From NCBI RefSeq assembly GCF_900143515.1, contig NZ_FSQT01000002.1:3039501-3103500 (forward strand): a stretch of 64,000 nt of DNA, given 5' to 3'. Position numbers and translations under genes: made by a program. Positions 38,342 through 46,430 of the stretch are shown one piece after another (the first letter of the stretch is position 1; every line of letters starts with the position of its first letter). The notes beneath the pieces were generated by a model that was given only the letters and a program-made list of their open reading frames with translations, ran no database searches and was not told the origin of the DNA. The DNA is from Micromonospora cremea (GTDB lineage: Bacteria > Actinomycetota > Actinomycetes > Mycobacteriales > Micromonosporaceae).

Positions 38342-38791
38342 TCAGGCCAGCTCGTCGGGGTCGACCCCGAGCAGGTTCGCCACCTGTTCGATGATCACGT
38401 CATGCACCAGGTCGGCGAGGTCCTCGCGGTCCATCGCCCGGAACTCCAGCGGCCGCCGGTACAGCACGATCCGCGGCGGCACCTCCTGTCGGCCCGGACG
38501 GCCGGGCAGGAGCCGGGCCAGCGGGACCTCGCCGTCCTCCAGCACATCGGAGTCGTAGACATTCAGGTCCGGCGGGACGTCCTCGACCGCGAACTCGACG
38601 CCGGCCAGCTCCTTGGCGAACCGTCGCTCCAGCGTTTCGACGGTGTCCAGGACCAGGTCGTCGAAGACCTCCGCCTTGGTCCGCGCCAACGGCACGGTCG
38701 CCGGCACCAACCGCCCACGCAGCCCGCGCCCGTGCCGGTCACGGTGGGCGCGCCGGCCGGAACCGGGGCGGCGGTGTTCCGGGCTCGTCAT
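38342..38791 (-). CDS. Metallopeptidase-family (DUF1025) protein without HExxH
   Basis: A 149-residue protein with an arginine-rich start of about 35 residues and a domain like the zincin family PF06262 (VFDDLVLDTVETLERRF, VPPRIVLYRRPLE). Where that family has the zinc motif HExxH, this protein reads LVHDVIIEQVANLLG, so the second histidine is missing and metal-dependent proteolysis is unlikely. It corresponds by position to M. tuberculosis Rv3259. The ATG at 38791 is 7 nt from a TACCCT -10 box; leaderless. Confidence 0.8.
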   Translation of the reverse strand: MTSPEHRRPGSGRRAHRDRHGRGLRGRLVPATVPLARTKAEVFDDLVLDTVETLERRFAKELAGVEFAVEDVPPDLNVYDSDVLEDGEVPLARLLPGRPGRQEVPPRIVLYRRPLEFRAMDREDLADLVHDVIIEQVANLLGVDPDELA

Positions 38792-38798
38792 GAGGCAA

Positions 38799-38804
38799 AG
38801 GGTA
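38799..38804 (-). promoter_or_regulatory. -10 box (TACCCT) of a leaderless transcript
   Basis: On the minus strand TACCCT is 7 nt before the ATG at 38791, without a ribosome site. Confidence 0.55.
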
Positions 38805-38932
38805 GCGCCCGCGTCGGGCTGGTCAGCGGCAGCGCCGCTCCCGTGGCGCGCCGTGCGCCGGACGGGTGGATTGTGATCACCACGACGGGCGTGTCGCAAC
38901 GCGAAGCGATGCGCCGGACCCGGTAATGGAGA

Positions 38933-38938
38933 TACCCT
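38933..38938 (+). promoter_or_regulatory. -10 box (TACCCT) of a leaderless DUF3499 transcript
   Basis: TACCCT is 6 nt before the GTG at 38945, without a ribosome site. Confidence 0.55.
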
Positions 38939-38944
38939 GCCGCC

Positions 38945-39313
38945 GTGAGGTCACCACGGCGCTGCTCCCGTAACGGCTGCCCCCGGCAAGCGGTCGCCAC
39001 ATTGACCTATGTCTACAACGAGTCGACGGCGGTGGTGGGTCCGCTGGCGGCGTTCGCCGAGCCACACACGTACGACCTGTGTGAGCCGCACGCCCGCAGC
39101 CTGACCGCGCCGCGGGGCTGGGACGTGGTCCGGCACGAGGGCGAGTTCGAGCCGCCCCCGCCGACCACGGACGACCTGGTCGCGCTCGCCGAGGCGGTCC
39201 GCGAGGCCGCCCGCCCGGCCCCCCGCCCGCCCGAGCCCGCCCAGCCCTCCGATCACCCCCACCACGCCACCGGCCGCCGAGGCCACCTCCGCGTAATCCC
39301 CCCCAACCACTGA
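38945..39313 (+). CDS. DUF3499 family protein
   Basis: A 122-residue protein with a zinc-finger-like pattern: Cys7, Cys12, Cys46 and His49 (RRCSRNGC and DLCEPHA). The region to about residue 95 (TYVYNESTAVVGPLAAFAEP, LTAPRGWDVVRHEGEFEPP) is the conserved DUF3499 core; the tail is proline-rich. Conserved across actinobacteria next to whiB2, as here. Function unknown. Confidence 0.88.
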   Translation: MRSPRRCSRNGCPRQAVATLTYVYNESTAVVGPLAAFAEPHTYDLCEPHARSLTAPRGWDVVRHEGEFEPPPPTTDDLVALAEAVREAARPAPRPPEPAQPSDHPHHATGRRGHLRVIPPNH

Positions 39314-39352
39314 ACCCCCACCCCCGTCCCGGCTTCCGGGGCGCACCCTCGC

Positions 39353-39413
39353 GTTGATCATGAAGTTATTGCCACTCGCCTCGGCGTGTCATGGCGATAA
39401 CTTCATGATCAAC
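39353..39413. repeat. Palindromic element, family A, copy 2
   Basis: GTTGATCATGAAGTTATTGC begins the left arm, and the right arm is its reverse complement with one mismatch over 21 nt. The centre again contains CGGCGTGTC. It sits between the convergent DUF3499 and oxidoreductase genes and probably also ends transcription. Confidence 0.8.
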
Positions 39414-39450
39414 AGGGGGGACGGGCGGGGCGGGACGGCGCCGGGTGGGT

Positions 39451-40857
39451 TCAGTTGCCGAGGAGGCGGGAGAGGGTCGTCGCCTGGCGGGAGGGGCGGT
39501 TGGTGCGGATCTCCGTCGCGTCGGCGTTGGTCATGACGCGCAGGGCGGTGTTGACGGCCAGCCACCGGAGGGGTTCCGGCTCCCAGCGGGGGGAGCGGTG
39601 GTTCACCCAGGGCAGGGTGGTCAGCTCGGTGCGCTCCCCGCGGATCAGGTCCGCCAGGGTGCGGCCGGCGAGGTTGCTGGAGCCCACCCCGTCCCCGACG
39701 TAGCCGCCCGCCCAGGCCAGCCCGCTGGCCCGGTCGAAGCCGACCGAGGCCGCCCAGTCCCGGGCCACCCCGAGCGGGCCACCCCAGGTGTGCGTCACCG
39801 GCACGTCCGGGCCGAGCACCGGGAAGAGCTCCCCGAGCGTCCGCCGCAGCGCCGCGAAGACCCGTGGCTCCCGGTCGTAGCCGGGGGAGACCCGGGACCC
39901 GAAGTGGTACGGAGCGCCACGCCCGCCGAAGGCCAGCCGGCCGTCCGCGGTGCGCTGGCCGTAGATGATCACGTGCCGGTGGTCGGAGAACGTCTCGCGC
40001 TGGGCGAGCCCGATCCGCGCCCAGGTCTCCTCCGGCAGCGGCTCGGTGGCCACCATCAGCGAGTACACCGGTGCCACGGACCGTCGCTGACCGGGCAGCG
40101 TGGGCGTGTACCCCTCGGTCGCCCGGACCACCACCGGGGCCCGTACCGTGCCGAACCCGGTGACCGCCGCGCCGGCCCGGATCGCGGTGACCCCGGTCCG
40201 CTCGTGGATGGTGACCCCCAGCCGTTCCACCACCCGGGCCAGGCCGCGGACCAGCTTCGCCGGGTGCACCGCCGCGCAGTGCGGGGTGTACGTCCCACCG
40301 CGTACCCCCTCAGCGGCGCAGCGGGCGGTGGCCTCGCCGCTGTCGAGCAGCGCCAGGTGCTCGATGCCGAAGCCGAACGCGCGGGCCTCGTCCACGGCGG
40401 CCCGGGCCCGGGCGAGCTGCGGGCCGGTGCGGGCGAGCGTGACCGTGCCGCCGTCCGCCCAGTCGCAGTCGATGCGCTCTGCCGCGACCACCCGGCCCAC
40501 CTCGCGCACCGTTTCGTGCAGGGCCCGCTGCATGGCGATCGCCGCGTCCCGGCCGTGCCGGCGGGCCAGGCCGGTCAGCGAGGTGGGGAAGAGCGCGGAG
40601 CACCAGCCACCGTTGCGGCCGGAAGCGCCGTATCCGGCGATCTCCTTCTCCAGCACGATGATCCGCAGCCCCGGCTCGGCCCGGGCCAGGTGGTACGCCG
40701 TCCACAGCCCGGTGTAGCCGGCGCCGACGATCACCACGTCGGCGTCGGCGTCGCCGGTCAGCGCCGGTCGCGGGGTCAGCGGCTCGTCCAGGGCGGACAA
40801 CCAGTGCGACAGCTCCCGGTAGTGCCCGGCGGGGTCGCCGCTCAGAGTCGTGCCCAT
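39451..40857 (-). CDS. FAD-dependent amine oxidoreductase (PuuB-like)
   Basis: A 468-residue DAO-family flavoprotein. VVIVGAGYTGLWTAYHLA is the FAD dinucleotide motif, GYGASGRNGGWCSALFP the conserved flavin loop of the gamma-glutamylputrescine oxidase group, and GLAWAGGYVGDGVGSSNLAG the C-terminal FAD motif. It should oxidise a primary or secondary amine of polyamine type with release of H2O2. It overlaps the upstream aminotransferase gene by 16 nt, so both are in one operon; the Lrp regulator lies beyond. Confidence 0.88.
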   Translation of the reverse strand: MGTTLSGDPAGHYRELSHWLSALDEPLTPRPALTGDADADVVIVGAGYTGLWTAYHLARAEPGLRIIVLEKEIAGYGASGRNGGWCSALFPTSLTGLARRHGRDAAIAMQRALHETVREVGRVVAAERIDCDWADGGTVTLARTGPQLARARAAVDEARAFGFGIEHLALLDSGEATARCAAEGVRGGTYTPHCAAVHPAKLVRGLARVVERLGVTIHERTGVTAIRAGAAVTGFGTVRAPVVVRATEGYTPTLPGQRRSVAPVYSLMVATEPLPEETWARIGLAQRETFSDHRHVIIYGQRTADGRLAFGGRGAPYHFGSRVSPGYDREPRVFAALRRTLGELFPVLGPDVPVTHTWGGPLGVARDWAASVGFDRASGLAWAGGYVGDGVGSSNLAGRTLADLIRGERTELTTLPWVNHRSPRWEPEPLRWLAVNTALRVMTNADATEIRTNRPSRQATTLSRLLGN

Positions 40858-42188
40858 GCCTCGGTGAGCACCGTGCGCAGGATCTGCTCGATCTCGTCGA
40901 AGTGCTGCTGCTCGGCGATCAGCGGCGGCGCGAGCTGCACGACGGGGTCGCCCCGGTCGTCCGCCCGGCAGTAGAGCCCGGCCTGGAACAGGGCCGTGGA
41001 GAGGAAGCCGCGCAGCAACCGCTCCGACTCGGCCTCGTCGAACGTCTCCCGGGTCGTCTTGTCCTTGACCAGCTCGATGCCGTAGAAGTAGCCGTCACCG
41101 CGCACGTCGCCGACGATCGGCAGGTCGTGGAGCTTCTCCAGGGTGGACCGGAACGCGTCCTCGTTGGCCCGTACGTGCCCGACCAGGTCCTCGCGGGCGA
41201 AGACCTCCAGGTTGGCCAGGGCGACCGCGCAGGAGACCGGGTGGCCACCGAAGGTCACCCCGTGGGCGAACATGCCGGTCTCGGTGAGGAACGGCTCCAT
41301 CAGCCGGTCGCTCGCGATCATCGCGCCGAGCGGGGCGTACCCGGAGGTGATGCCCTTGGCGGTGGTGATGATGTCCGGCTGGTAGCCGTAGCGCACGGCG
41401 CCGAAGTATTCGCCGAGCCGCCCCCACGAGCAGATCACCTCGTCGGAGACGAGCAGCACGTCGTACGCGTCGCAGATCTCCCGGACCCGCTCGAAGTAGC
41501 CGGGCGGGGGTGGGAAACAGCCGCCGGAGTTCTGCACCGGCTCCAGGAACACCGCGGCAACCGTGTCCGGCCCCTCCCGCTCGATCGCCCGGCCGATCTC
41601 GTCGGCGGCCCAGCGGCCGAACGCCTCGGGCGAGTCGCCGTGCTCCGGCGCCCGGTAGAAGTTGGTGTTCGGCACCTTGATCGCGCCGGGGACCAGCGGC
41701 TCGAAGTCGCTCTTGATGCCGGGCAGTCCGGTGATCGACAACGCGCCCATCGAGGTGCCGTGGTAGGCGATGTAGCGGCTGACCACCTTGTACTTGTTGG
41801 GCTGGCCGGTGCGCTTGAAGTAGGCCCGGGCCAGCTTCCACGCCGCCTCGACGGCCTCCGAGCCACCGGTGGTGAAGAAGACCCGGTTCAGGTCGCCGGG
41901 GGTGAGCGTGGCGATCTTCTCGGCCAGCTCGACGGCTTTGGGGTGGGCGTACGACCAGAGCGGGAAGTACGCCAGCTCACCGGCCTGCTTGGCGGCCGCC
42001 TCGGCCAGTTCGGTGCGGCCGTGACCGGCGTTGACGACGAAGAGCCCGGCGAGCCCGTCCAGGTAGCGGCGGCCCTGCGCGTCCCACACGTACGCGCCCT
42101 CACCGCGCACGATGGTCGGCACCTCGCCGGCGGAGTAGCTCGCCATCCGGGTGAAGTGCATCCAGAGGTGGTCGGTGGCGTTGGCCAT
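40842..42188 (-). CDS. Class III aminotransferase, probable putrescine (polyamine) aminotransferase
   Basis: A 448-residue PLP enzyme of the SpuC-like omega-aminotransferase group. Features: FFTTGGSEAVEAAWKLAR for phosphate binding, AYHGTSMGALSITG, DEVICSWGRLGEYFG, and the PLP lysine Lys278 in TTAKGITSGYAPLGA. Start ATG 42188 at MANATDHLWMHFTRMA, a family-typical start. With the downstream oxidase it would convert putrescine or spermidine derivatives to aminoaldehydes. Transcribed away from the Lrp gene. Confidence 0.9.
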   Translation of the reverse strand: MANATDHLWMHFTRMASYSAGEVPTIVRGEGAYVWDAQGRRYLDGLAGLFVVNAGHGRTELAEAAAKQAGELAYFPLWSYAHPKAVELAEKIATLTPGDLNRVFFTTGGSEAVEAAWKLARAYFKRTGQPNKYKVVSRYIAYHGTSMGALSITGLPGIKSDFEPLVPGAIKVPNTNFYRAPEHGDSPEAFGRWAADEIGRAIEREGPDTVAAVFLEPVQNSGGCFPPPPGYFERVREICDAYDVLLVSDEVICSWGRLGEYFGAVRYGYQPDIITTAKGITSGYAPLGAMIASDRLMEPFLTETGMFAHGVTFGGHPVSCAVALANLEVFAREDLVGHVRANEDAFRSTLEKLHDLPIVGDVRGDGYFYGIELVKDKTTRETFDEAESERLLRGFLSTALFQAGLYCRADDRGDPVVQLAPPLIAEQQHFDEIEQILRTVLTEAWARL

Positions 42189-42246
42189 GTCAGCCCCATC
42201 GGTCGTCGGGCCGGTCAAAGGGGTGAGGCCGGCCGCTCTGCCCACG

Positions 42247-42276
42247 GTTATCGCACAGTCTCGGGCCCCGAGGCAA
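42247..42276 (-). promoter_or_regulatory. Promoter of the aminotransferase-oxidase operon
   Basis: On the minus strand TTGCCT (42276-42271), an 18-nt spacer and GATAAC (42252-42247) form a plausible vegetative promoter about 58 nt before the ATG at 42188. Confidence 0.5.
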
Positions 42277-42411
42277 GTGTTATCGGTAGCTCGCTGGCCG
42301 CTACGCAACGGAATCAGCGCACGGCGACAGTCCAGACAACGGAATTCGCACCCTGGGTGGTTGGCCTGGTCGGCGCCCGCCGCCCGCCGCCCGCCGCCTG
42401 CGGCCTGCCGC

Positions 42412-42489
42412 TTGATCCACTCGATATCGCCGACATCGGGGTGTCGGGCGGGGTTGATACCGCGATATCGGCGATGTCGAGTGGATCAA
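42412..42489. repeat. Palindromic element, family C, copy 1
   Basis: The left arm 42412-42437 starts TTGATCCACTCGATATCGCC; the right arm 42464-42489 is its reverse complement with two compensating differences, loop 26 nt. A decayed copy lies at 43281-43360, on the other side of the DUF5753/DUF397 remnant. Confidence 0.75.
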
Positions 42490-42590
42490 CCGACCCGATC
42501 AACCGGGACGGGGGCGGGGCGCCTTCGGGGCGGTTGCGGAGCGTCCTGGAAGCGCGCCAACACGTCCCTCGCAACACGCCGGTAGGCGGC

Positions 42591-42626
42591 GGACACGGAC
42601 ACGGACACGGACACGGACACGGACAC
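42591..42626. repeat. Hexamer tandem repeat (GGACAC x6)
   Basis: Six perfect copies of GGACAC directly before the remnant of a DUF5753 gene. It may mark the deletion or slippage joint where the N-terminal helix-turn-helix was lost. Confidence 0.8.
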
Positions 42627-42629
42627 GCA

Positions 42630-43098
42630 GCGTGGCTGCGTGCGCCGCAGTGTGCACCCGGCGGTCTGCTCGCGTCGGCGGAGGTGGACCAGATCGTGGC
42701 GAGCCGGCTCGAGCGTCAGTCGGTTCTCGCCCGGGGAAACCCGCCGCAGCTCGTCGTGGTGATCGACGAGGTGGTGCTTCGGCGGCCGGTCGGCGATGGG
42801 TCGGTGATGGCCGGCCAACTGGCCCACCTCGCGGCGGTGGCCGACTGCGAGCACGTGCAGGTCCGGGTGATTCCGGCCGAGAGCCCGTGGCACACCGGCC
42901 TGGCCGGGCCCTTCGTTCTGGGCCGGCTGCCCGACGGGACGGAATTGGCGTATCGACAACCAGTTACGCGGTCAGGTCGTGACCGATCTGATCGACATCG
43001 CTAACCTGGGGCGCAGGTGGGAGAGCGTCGCCGGCGAGGCGTTGCCCCAGCGCCGGTCGATCGAGCTGATCAGGGAAGTGGCCAGGACATGGACATGA
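42630..43098 (+). pseudogene. Broken DUF5753 (XRE-associated) regulator
   Basis: The C-terminal ligand or partner domain of a DUF5753 protein is readable in two frames. Frame one gives VASRLERQSVLARGNPPQLV up to FVLGRLPDGTELAY near 42953; frame two continues IDNQLRGQVVTDLIDIANLG and ends LIREVARTWT at 43098. A 2-nt deletion at about 42952 explains the break. The N-terminal XRE helix-turn-helix and the first part of DUF5753 are absent, replaced by the hexamer repeat. The second frame contains a TTA codon, rare in such genomes. The stop overlaps the DUF397 gene by 10 nt, the normal operon arrangement. Confidence 0.85.
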
Positions 43099-43283
43099 CC
43101 GACGCGCGCTGGCGCACCGCCAGCCGCAGCAGCAACAACGGCGGGGACTGCGTCGAGGTGGCCGACAATCTGCCCGGCCGTGTGCTGGTGCGTGACAGCA
43201 AGGACCGCGACGGCGGCACCCTGGTCTTTGCGCCGGCCGCCTGGGCGTCGTTCGTCGGCGCGGTCCGCCAGGCGGCCCACTGA
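43089..43283 (+). CDS. DUF397 protein
   Basis: A 64-residue protein with the complete DUF397 consensus: W-x-ASRSSNNGGDCVEVADN, VLVRDSKDRDGGTLVF, AAWASFVGAVR. DUF397 genes pair with XRE-DUF5753 regulators in actinomycetes (Scr1/Scr2, BldB/AbaA-like modules), where the small protein is often the effector or antitoxin-like partner. Here the partner is broken, so this copy is an orphan. Its stop codon TGA forms the first bases of palindromic element C2. Confidence 0.92.
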   Translation: MDMTDARWRTASRSSNNGGDCVEVADNLPGRVLVRDSKDRDGGTLVFAPAAWASFVGAVRQAAH

Positions 43284-43360
43284 TCCACTCGGGTTCACCG
43301 AAATCGGGCTGTGAGAGCGGTGCGGACACCGCGACATCCTGGGAAGTCGAGTGGACCAAC
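43281..43360. repeat. Palindromic element, family C, decayed copy 2
   Basis: TGATCCACTCG at the left end and its near reverse complement (CGAGTGGACCA) at the right end, 80 nt in total, close to the 78 nt of copy 1. Inner arms have drifted. The left end supplies the stop codon of the DUF397 gene. Confidence 0.55.
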
Positions 43361-43371
43361 CGGTATGAGCG

Positions 43372-43884
43372 TCAGGCCGTGCCCCAGGTGTAGGTCTGCT
43401 TGCGCAGCTTGAGGTAGACGAACGCCTCGGTGGACAGCACCCCGGGCACCGCGCGCAGTCGTTGCAGGATCTCCAGCAGGTGGTCGTCGTTGCGGCAGAC
43501 CACCTCGGTGAGCAGGTCGAACGACCCGGCGGTGATCACCACGTAGTCGACCTCCTCCAGCTCGGCCAGCCGGTCGGCCACCGCCTCCAGGTCGCCGTCG
43601 GTACGCAGGCCGATCATCGCCTGGCGGGGGAAGCCGAGCTGGAGCGGATCGGTCACCGCGACGATCTGCATCACGCCGGCGTCGAGCAGCCGCTGCACCC
43701 GCTGGCGTACCGCCGCCTCGGAGAGCCCGACCGCCTTGCCGATGCTGGCGTACGGCCGCCGGCCATCCTCCTGGAGCTGTTCGATGATCCGCTTGGCCAC
43801 GTCGTCCAGCAGAGCGTGATTGGCACCTTCACGGACAGCGACGCGTCGACCGCCGTTGCCGTTCTCGTGCTGCCGGTTCGTCAT
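43372..43884 (-). CDS. Lrp/AsnC-family regulator
   Basis: A 170-residue protein. Residues about 25-85 are the winged helix (LLDDVAKRIIEQLQEDGRRP, LSEAAVRQRVQRLLDAGVMQ); the C-terminal RAM domain covers VDYVVITAGSFDLLTEVVCR. The N-terminus has about 20 extra polar residues. It lies between two divergent sets of polyamine genes and is the natural candidate for their regulator. Effector may be a polyamine or an amino acid; this is inference from position. Confidence 0.9.
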   Translation of the reverse strand: MTNRQHENGNGGRRVAVREGANHALLDDVAKRIIEQLQEDGRRPYASIGKAVGLSEAAVRQRVQRLLDAGVMQIVAVTDPLQLGFPRQAMIGLRTDGDLEAVADRLAELEEVDYVVITAGSFDLLTEVVCRNDDHLLEILQRLRAVPGVLSTEAFVYLKLRKQTYTWGTA

Positions 43885-43968
43885 CGTCCGCTCCCCATGT
43901 CCCGAATCGTGATGTCGCGCGTGTGTCCTCGCGCAGTCTGGCGTATTTCGTCGTGCATCGCTATTCCC

Positions 43969-43978
43969 GCAACGGAAT
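43969..43978. promoter_or_regulatory. Shared motif GCAACGGAAT before the polyamine transporter operon
   Basis: GCAACGGAAT recurs at 42305-42314 and, as CAACGGAAT, at 42337-42345, all in the gaps upstream of polyamine genes on both sides of the Lrp gene. Candidate operator for the Lrp protein or another local regulator. Confidence 0.4.
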
Positions 43979-44089
43979 CCCTTGTAAGGAAGGTCACCTC
44001 ATGTCAGGATCAGTCGTCCATGGCACCTGACCCTCCGCCGGCGCGCCACCCCCGTTCCGCCCGCCGACGATGACCCCTTAGGAGTCGTC

Positions 44090-45274
44090 ATGCGTACTCC
44101 CCTCCGGCCCCTCACCCGGCGTGGACTGCTCACCGGCACTCTCGGTTCGGCCGCGCTCCTCGCCGCGGGCGGCAGCCTCGCCGGCTGCGGCACCAAGGGC
44201 GCGCAGCAGACCGAGGCCGGCTGCGTCAGCGAAGACCTTTCCGGCACCGAGAAGAAGCTTGCCTTCTCCAACTGGCCGCAGTACATGGACGTGGACGAGA
44301 AGGACGAGTCCAAGCGGCCCAGCCTGGACGGGTTCATCGCCAAGACCGGCATCCAGGTGACGTACACCGAGGACATCAACGACAACAACGAGTTCTTCGG
44401 CAAGGTGCAGAACCAGCTCGCGGCCTGCCAGAGCACGGATCGGGACCTCATGGTGCTGACCGACTGGATGGCTGCCCGGATGATCCGGCTCGGCTGGATC
44501 CAGAAGCTCGATCCGGCGAAGATCCCGAACGTCCAGGCCAACCTGCTCCCGTCGCTGCTCAACCGCTCCTTCGACAGCGAGAACCGGATCTCCATCCCGT
44601 GGCAGTCCGGCCTCGCCGGTCTGGCGTACAACGGCGACGTCACCAAGGAGCTGCGCACCGTCGACGAACTGCTCACCCGCCCCGACCTCAAGGGCAAGGT
44701 GACCGCGCTCAGCGAGATGCGCGACACGATGGGCCTGCTGCTCGGCTCCAACGGGCACGACCCGGCCAACTTCACCACCGCCCAGTTCGACGACGCGCTC
44801 AACAAGCTCAAGAAGGCCGTCGATTCCGGGCAGATCCGCAAGTTCACCGGCAACGACTACGCACCCGACCTGGCCAAGGGTGACATCGCCGCGTGCATCG
44901 GCTGGTCCGGGGACGTCATTCAGCTCTCCAGCGAGAACGCCAAGGTGCAGTTCGTCGCGCCCGACTCGGGCGTGATGCTGTTCAGCGACAACATGATGGT
45001 CCCCAACAAGGCCACCCACAAGGGCAACGCCGAGGCGCTGATCAACTACTACTACGAGCCGGCCGTCGCCGCGACGCTCGCCGCGTACGTCAACTACATC
45101 TGCCCGGTCAAGGGTGCCCAGGCCGAGATGGAGAAGATCGATCCCGAGCTGGCCGCCAACCCGCTGATCTTCCCCGACGAGGCGCTGCTGTCGAAGTCCA
45201 AGGTGTTCATGGCCCTGGACGAGAAGCAGGAGAAGGAGTACGAGGGCAAGTTCCAGCAGGTCATCGGGGCGTGA
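44090..45274 (+). CDS. Polyamine ABC transporter substrate-binding lipoprotein (PotD-like)
   Basis: A 394-residue exported protein. The signal has a twin arginine (TRRGLLTGTLGSAALL) and a lipobox LAGC with lipidated Cys33, so it is Tat-exported and membrane anchored. The mature part has NWPQYMDVDE, DLMVLTDWMAARMI, IPWQSGLAGLAYN and IAACIGWSGDVIQL, the PotD/PotF-type fold. AGGAG is 5 nt before the ATG. First gene of the transporter operon that runs to the agmatinase-type enzyme. Confidence 0.92.
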   Translation: MRTPLRPLTRRGLLTGTLGSAALLAAGGSLAGCGTKGAQQTEAGCVSEDLSGTEKKLAFSNWPQYMDVDEKDESKRPSLDGFIAKTGIQVTYTEDINDNNEFFGKVQNQLAACQSTDRDLMVLTDWMAARMIRLGWIQKLDPAKIPNVQANLLPSLLNRSFDSENRISIPWQSGLAGLAYNGDVTKELRTVDELLTRPDLKGKVTALSEMRDTMGLLLGSNGHDPANFTTAQFDDALNKLKKAVDSGQIRKFTGNDYAPDLAKGDIAACIGWSGDVIQLSSENAKVQFVAPDSGVMLFSDNMMVPNKATHKGNAEALINYYYEPAVAATLAAYVNYICPVKGAQAEMEKIDPELAANPLIFPDEALLSKSKVFMALDEKQEKEYEGKFQQVIGA

Positions 45275-45278
45275 CGGG

Positions 45279-46430
45279 ATGACGCGCGAGACACCGGCCG
45301 GCGACCTGCGCCTGGCCAACCTCACCAAGCGGTTCGGCATCTTCACCGCGGTCGACGACCTTAGCCTGACCGTTCCGCAGGGCTCGTTCTTCGCCCTGCT
45401 CGGCGCGTCCGGCTGCGGCAAGACCACCACGCTGCGGATGATCGCCGGCCTGGAGGAGCCGACCAGCGGTCAGGTGCTGCTCGGCGACCGCGACATCGCG
45501 CGGCTGCGGCCGTACAAGCGGCCGGTCAACACCGTGTTCCAGAGCTACGCGCTCTTCCCGCACCTGAACATCTTCGAGAACGTGGCGTTCGGGTTGCGCC
45601 GGCGCGGCATCCGCTCGGTCGACGACGAGGTCCTGCGGATGCTGTCCCTGGTGCAGCTCGACGACTACGGCAACCGCCGCCCGGCCCAGCTCTCCGGCGG
45701 CCAGCAGCAGCGGGTCGCGTTGGCCCGCGCGCTGATCAACCGGCCGCAGGTGCTGCTGCTCGACGAGCCGCTGGGCGCGCTCGACCTGAAGCTGCGCCGA
45801 CAGATGCAGATCGAGCTGAAGCGGATCCAGACCGAGGTGGGCATCACGTTCGTGCACGTCACGCACGACCAGGAGGAGGCCATGACCATGGCCGACACCG
45901 TGGCGGTGATGAACGCCGGCCGGATCGAGCAACTCGGCGCCCCGGCCGACATCTACGAGTTCCCCGCCACCGCGTTCGTGGCGAACTTCCTCGGCCAGTC
46001 CAACCTGCTTGCCGCCGAGGCCGCCGGCATCGCTGGCGACGAGGTGGCGGTGACGGCGCACGGCGCGCGCTTCTCGGTGCCCGCCGGCCGGGCCCGGGCC
46101 GACCGTGGCCCGGTCCACCTGGGGGTACGCCCGGAGAAGCTTCATCTGGTCGGCTCCGCCGACCAGGTGCCCGCCGGCCACCAGCACGTCACCGGGGTGG
46201 TCACCGACGCCTCCTACGTCGGGGTCAGCACGCAGTACCTGCTGCGTACCGGCTGGGGCACCGAGTTGTCGGTCTTCACGGCCAACAGTGGGGCGGCGAC
46301 TCAGGTGCCGGTCGGCAGCGAGGCCGTGGCGTACTGGGACCCACGGCACGCGTTCCTGCTGTCCCGGGACGCCGCCGACAGCGACCGGACCGCGCCGGTG
46401 GTCGACGAACCGGTGGGTGCGTCGTCGTGA
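45279..46430 (+). CDS. Polyamine ABC transporter ATP-binding protein (PotA-like)
   Basis: A 383-residue ATPase with Walker [11 protein letters not shown]-loop [11 protein letters not shown], signature [15 protein letters not shown], Walker [12 protein letters not shown] and the switch His in VTHDQEEA, followed by a C-terminal TOBE domain (about 270-360). It lies 4 nt after the binding-protein gene and overlaps the next gene by 4 nt. Confidence 0.94.
   Translation: MTRETPAGDLRLANLTKRFGIFTAVDDLSLTVPQGSFFALLGASGCGKTTTLRMIAGLEEPTSGQVLLGDRDIARLRPYKRPVNTVFQSYALFPHLNIFENVAFGLRRRGIRSVDDEVLRMLSLVQLDDYGNRRPAQLSGGQQQRVALARALINRPQVLLLDEPLGALDLKLRRQMQIELKRIQTEVGITFVHVTHDQEEAMTMADTVAVMNAGRIEQLGAPADIYEFPATAFVANFLGQSNLLAAEAAGIAGDEVAVTAHGARFSVPAGRARADRGPVHLGVRPEKLHLVGSADQVPAGHQHVTGVVTDASYVGVSTQYLLRTGWGTELSVFTANSGAATQVPVGSEAVAYWDPRHAFLLSRDAADSDRTAPVVDEPVGASS

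Larger units (their letters stand above)
42189..42629. other. 440-nt region upstream of the aminotransferase gene
   Basis: Holds the aminotransferase promoter, two copies of CAACGGAAT (42306-42314 and 42337-42345), palindromic element C1 and a hexamer tandem repeat. No gene is supported in it. Confidence 0.6.

Noticed and set aside
42591..42626. His/Gly-rich metal-binding protein encoded by the GGACAC repeat
   Set aside because: The His-Gly run comes from reading a hexamer microsatellite; no start, ribosome site or domain supports a separate gene.
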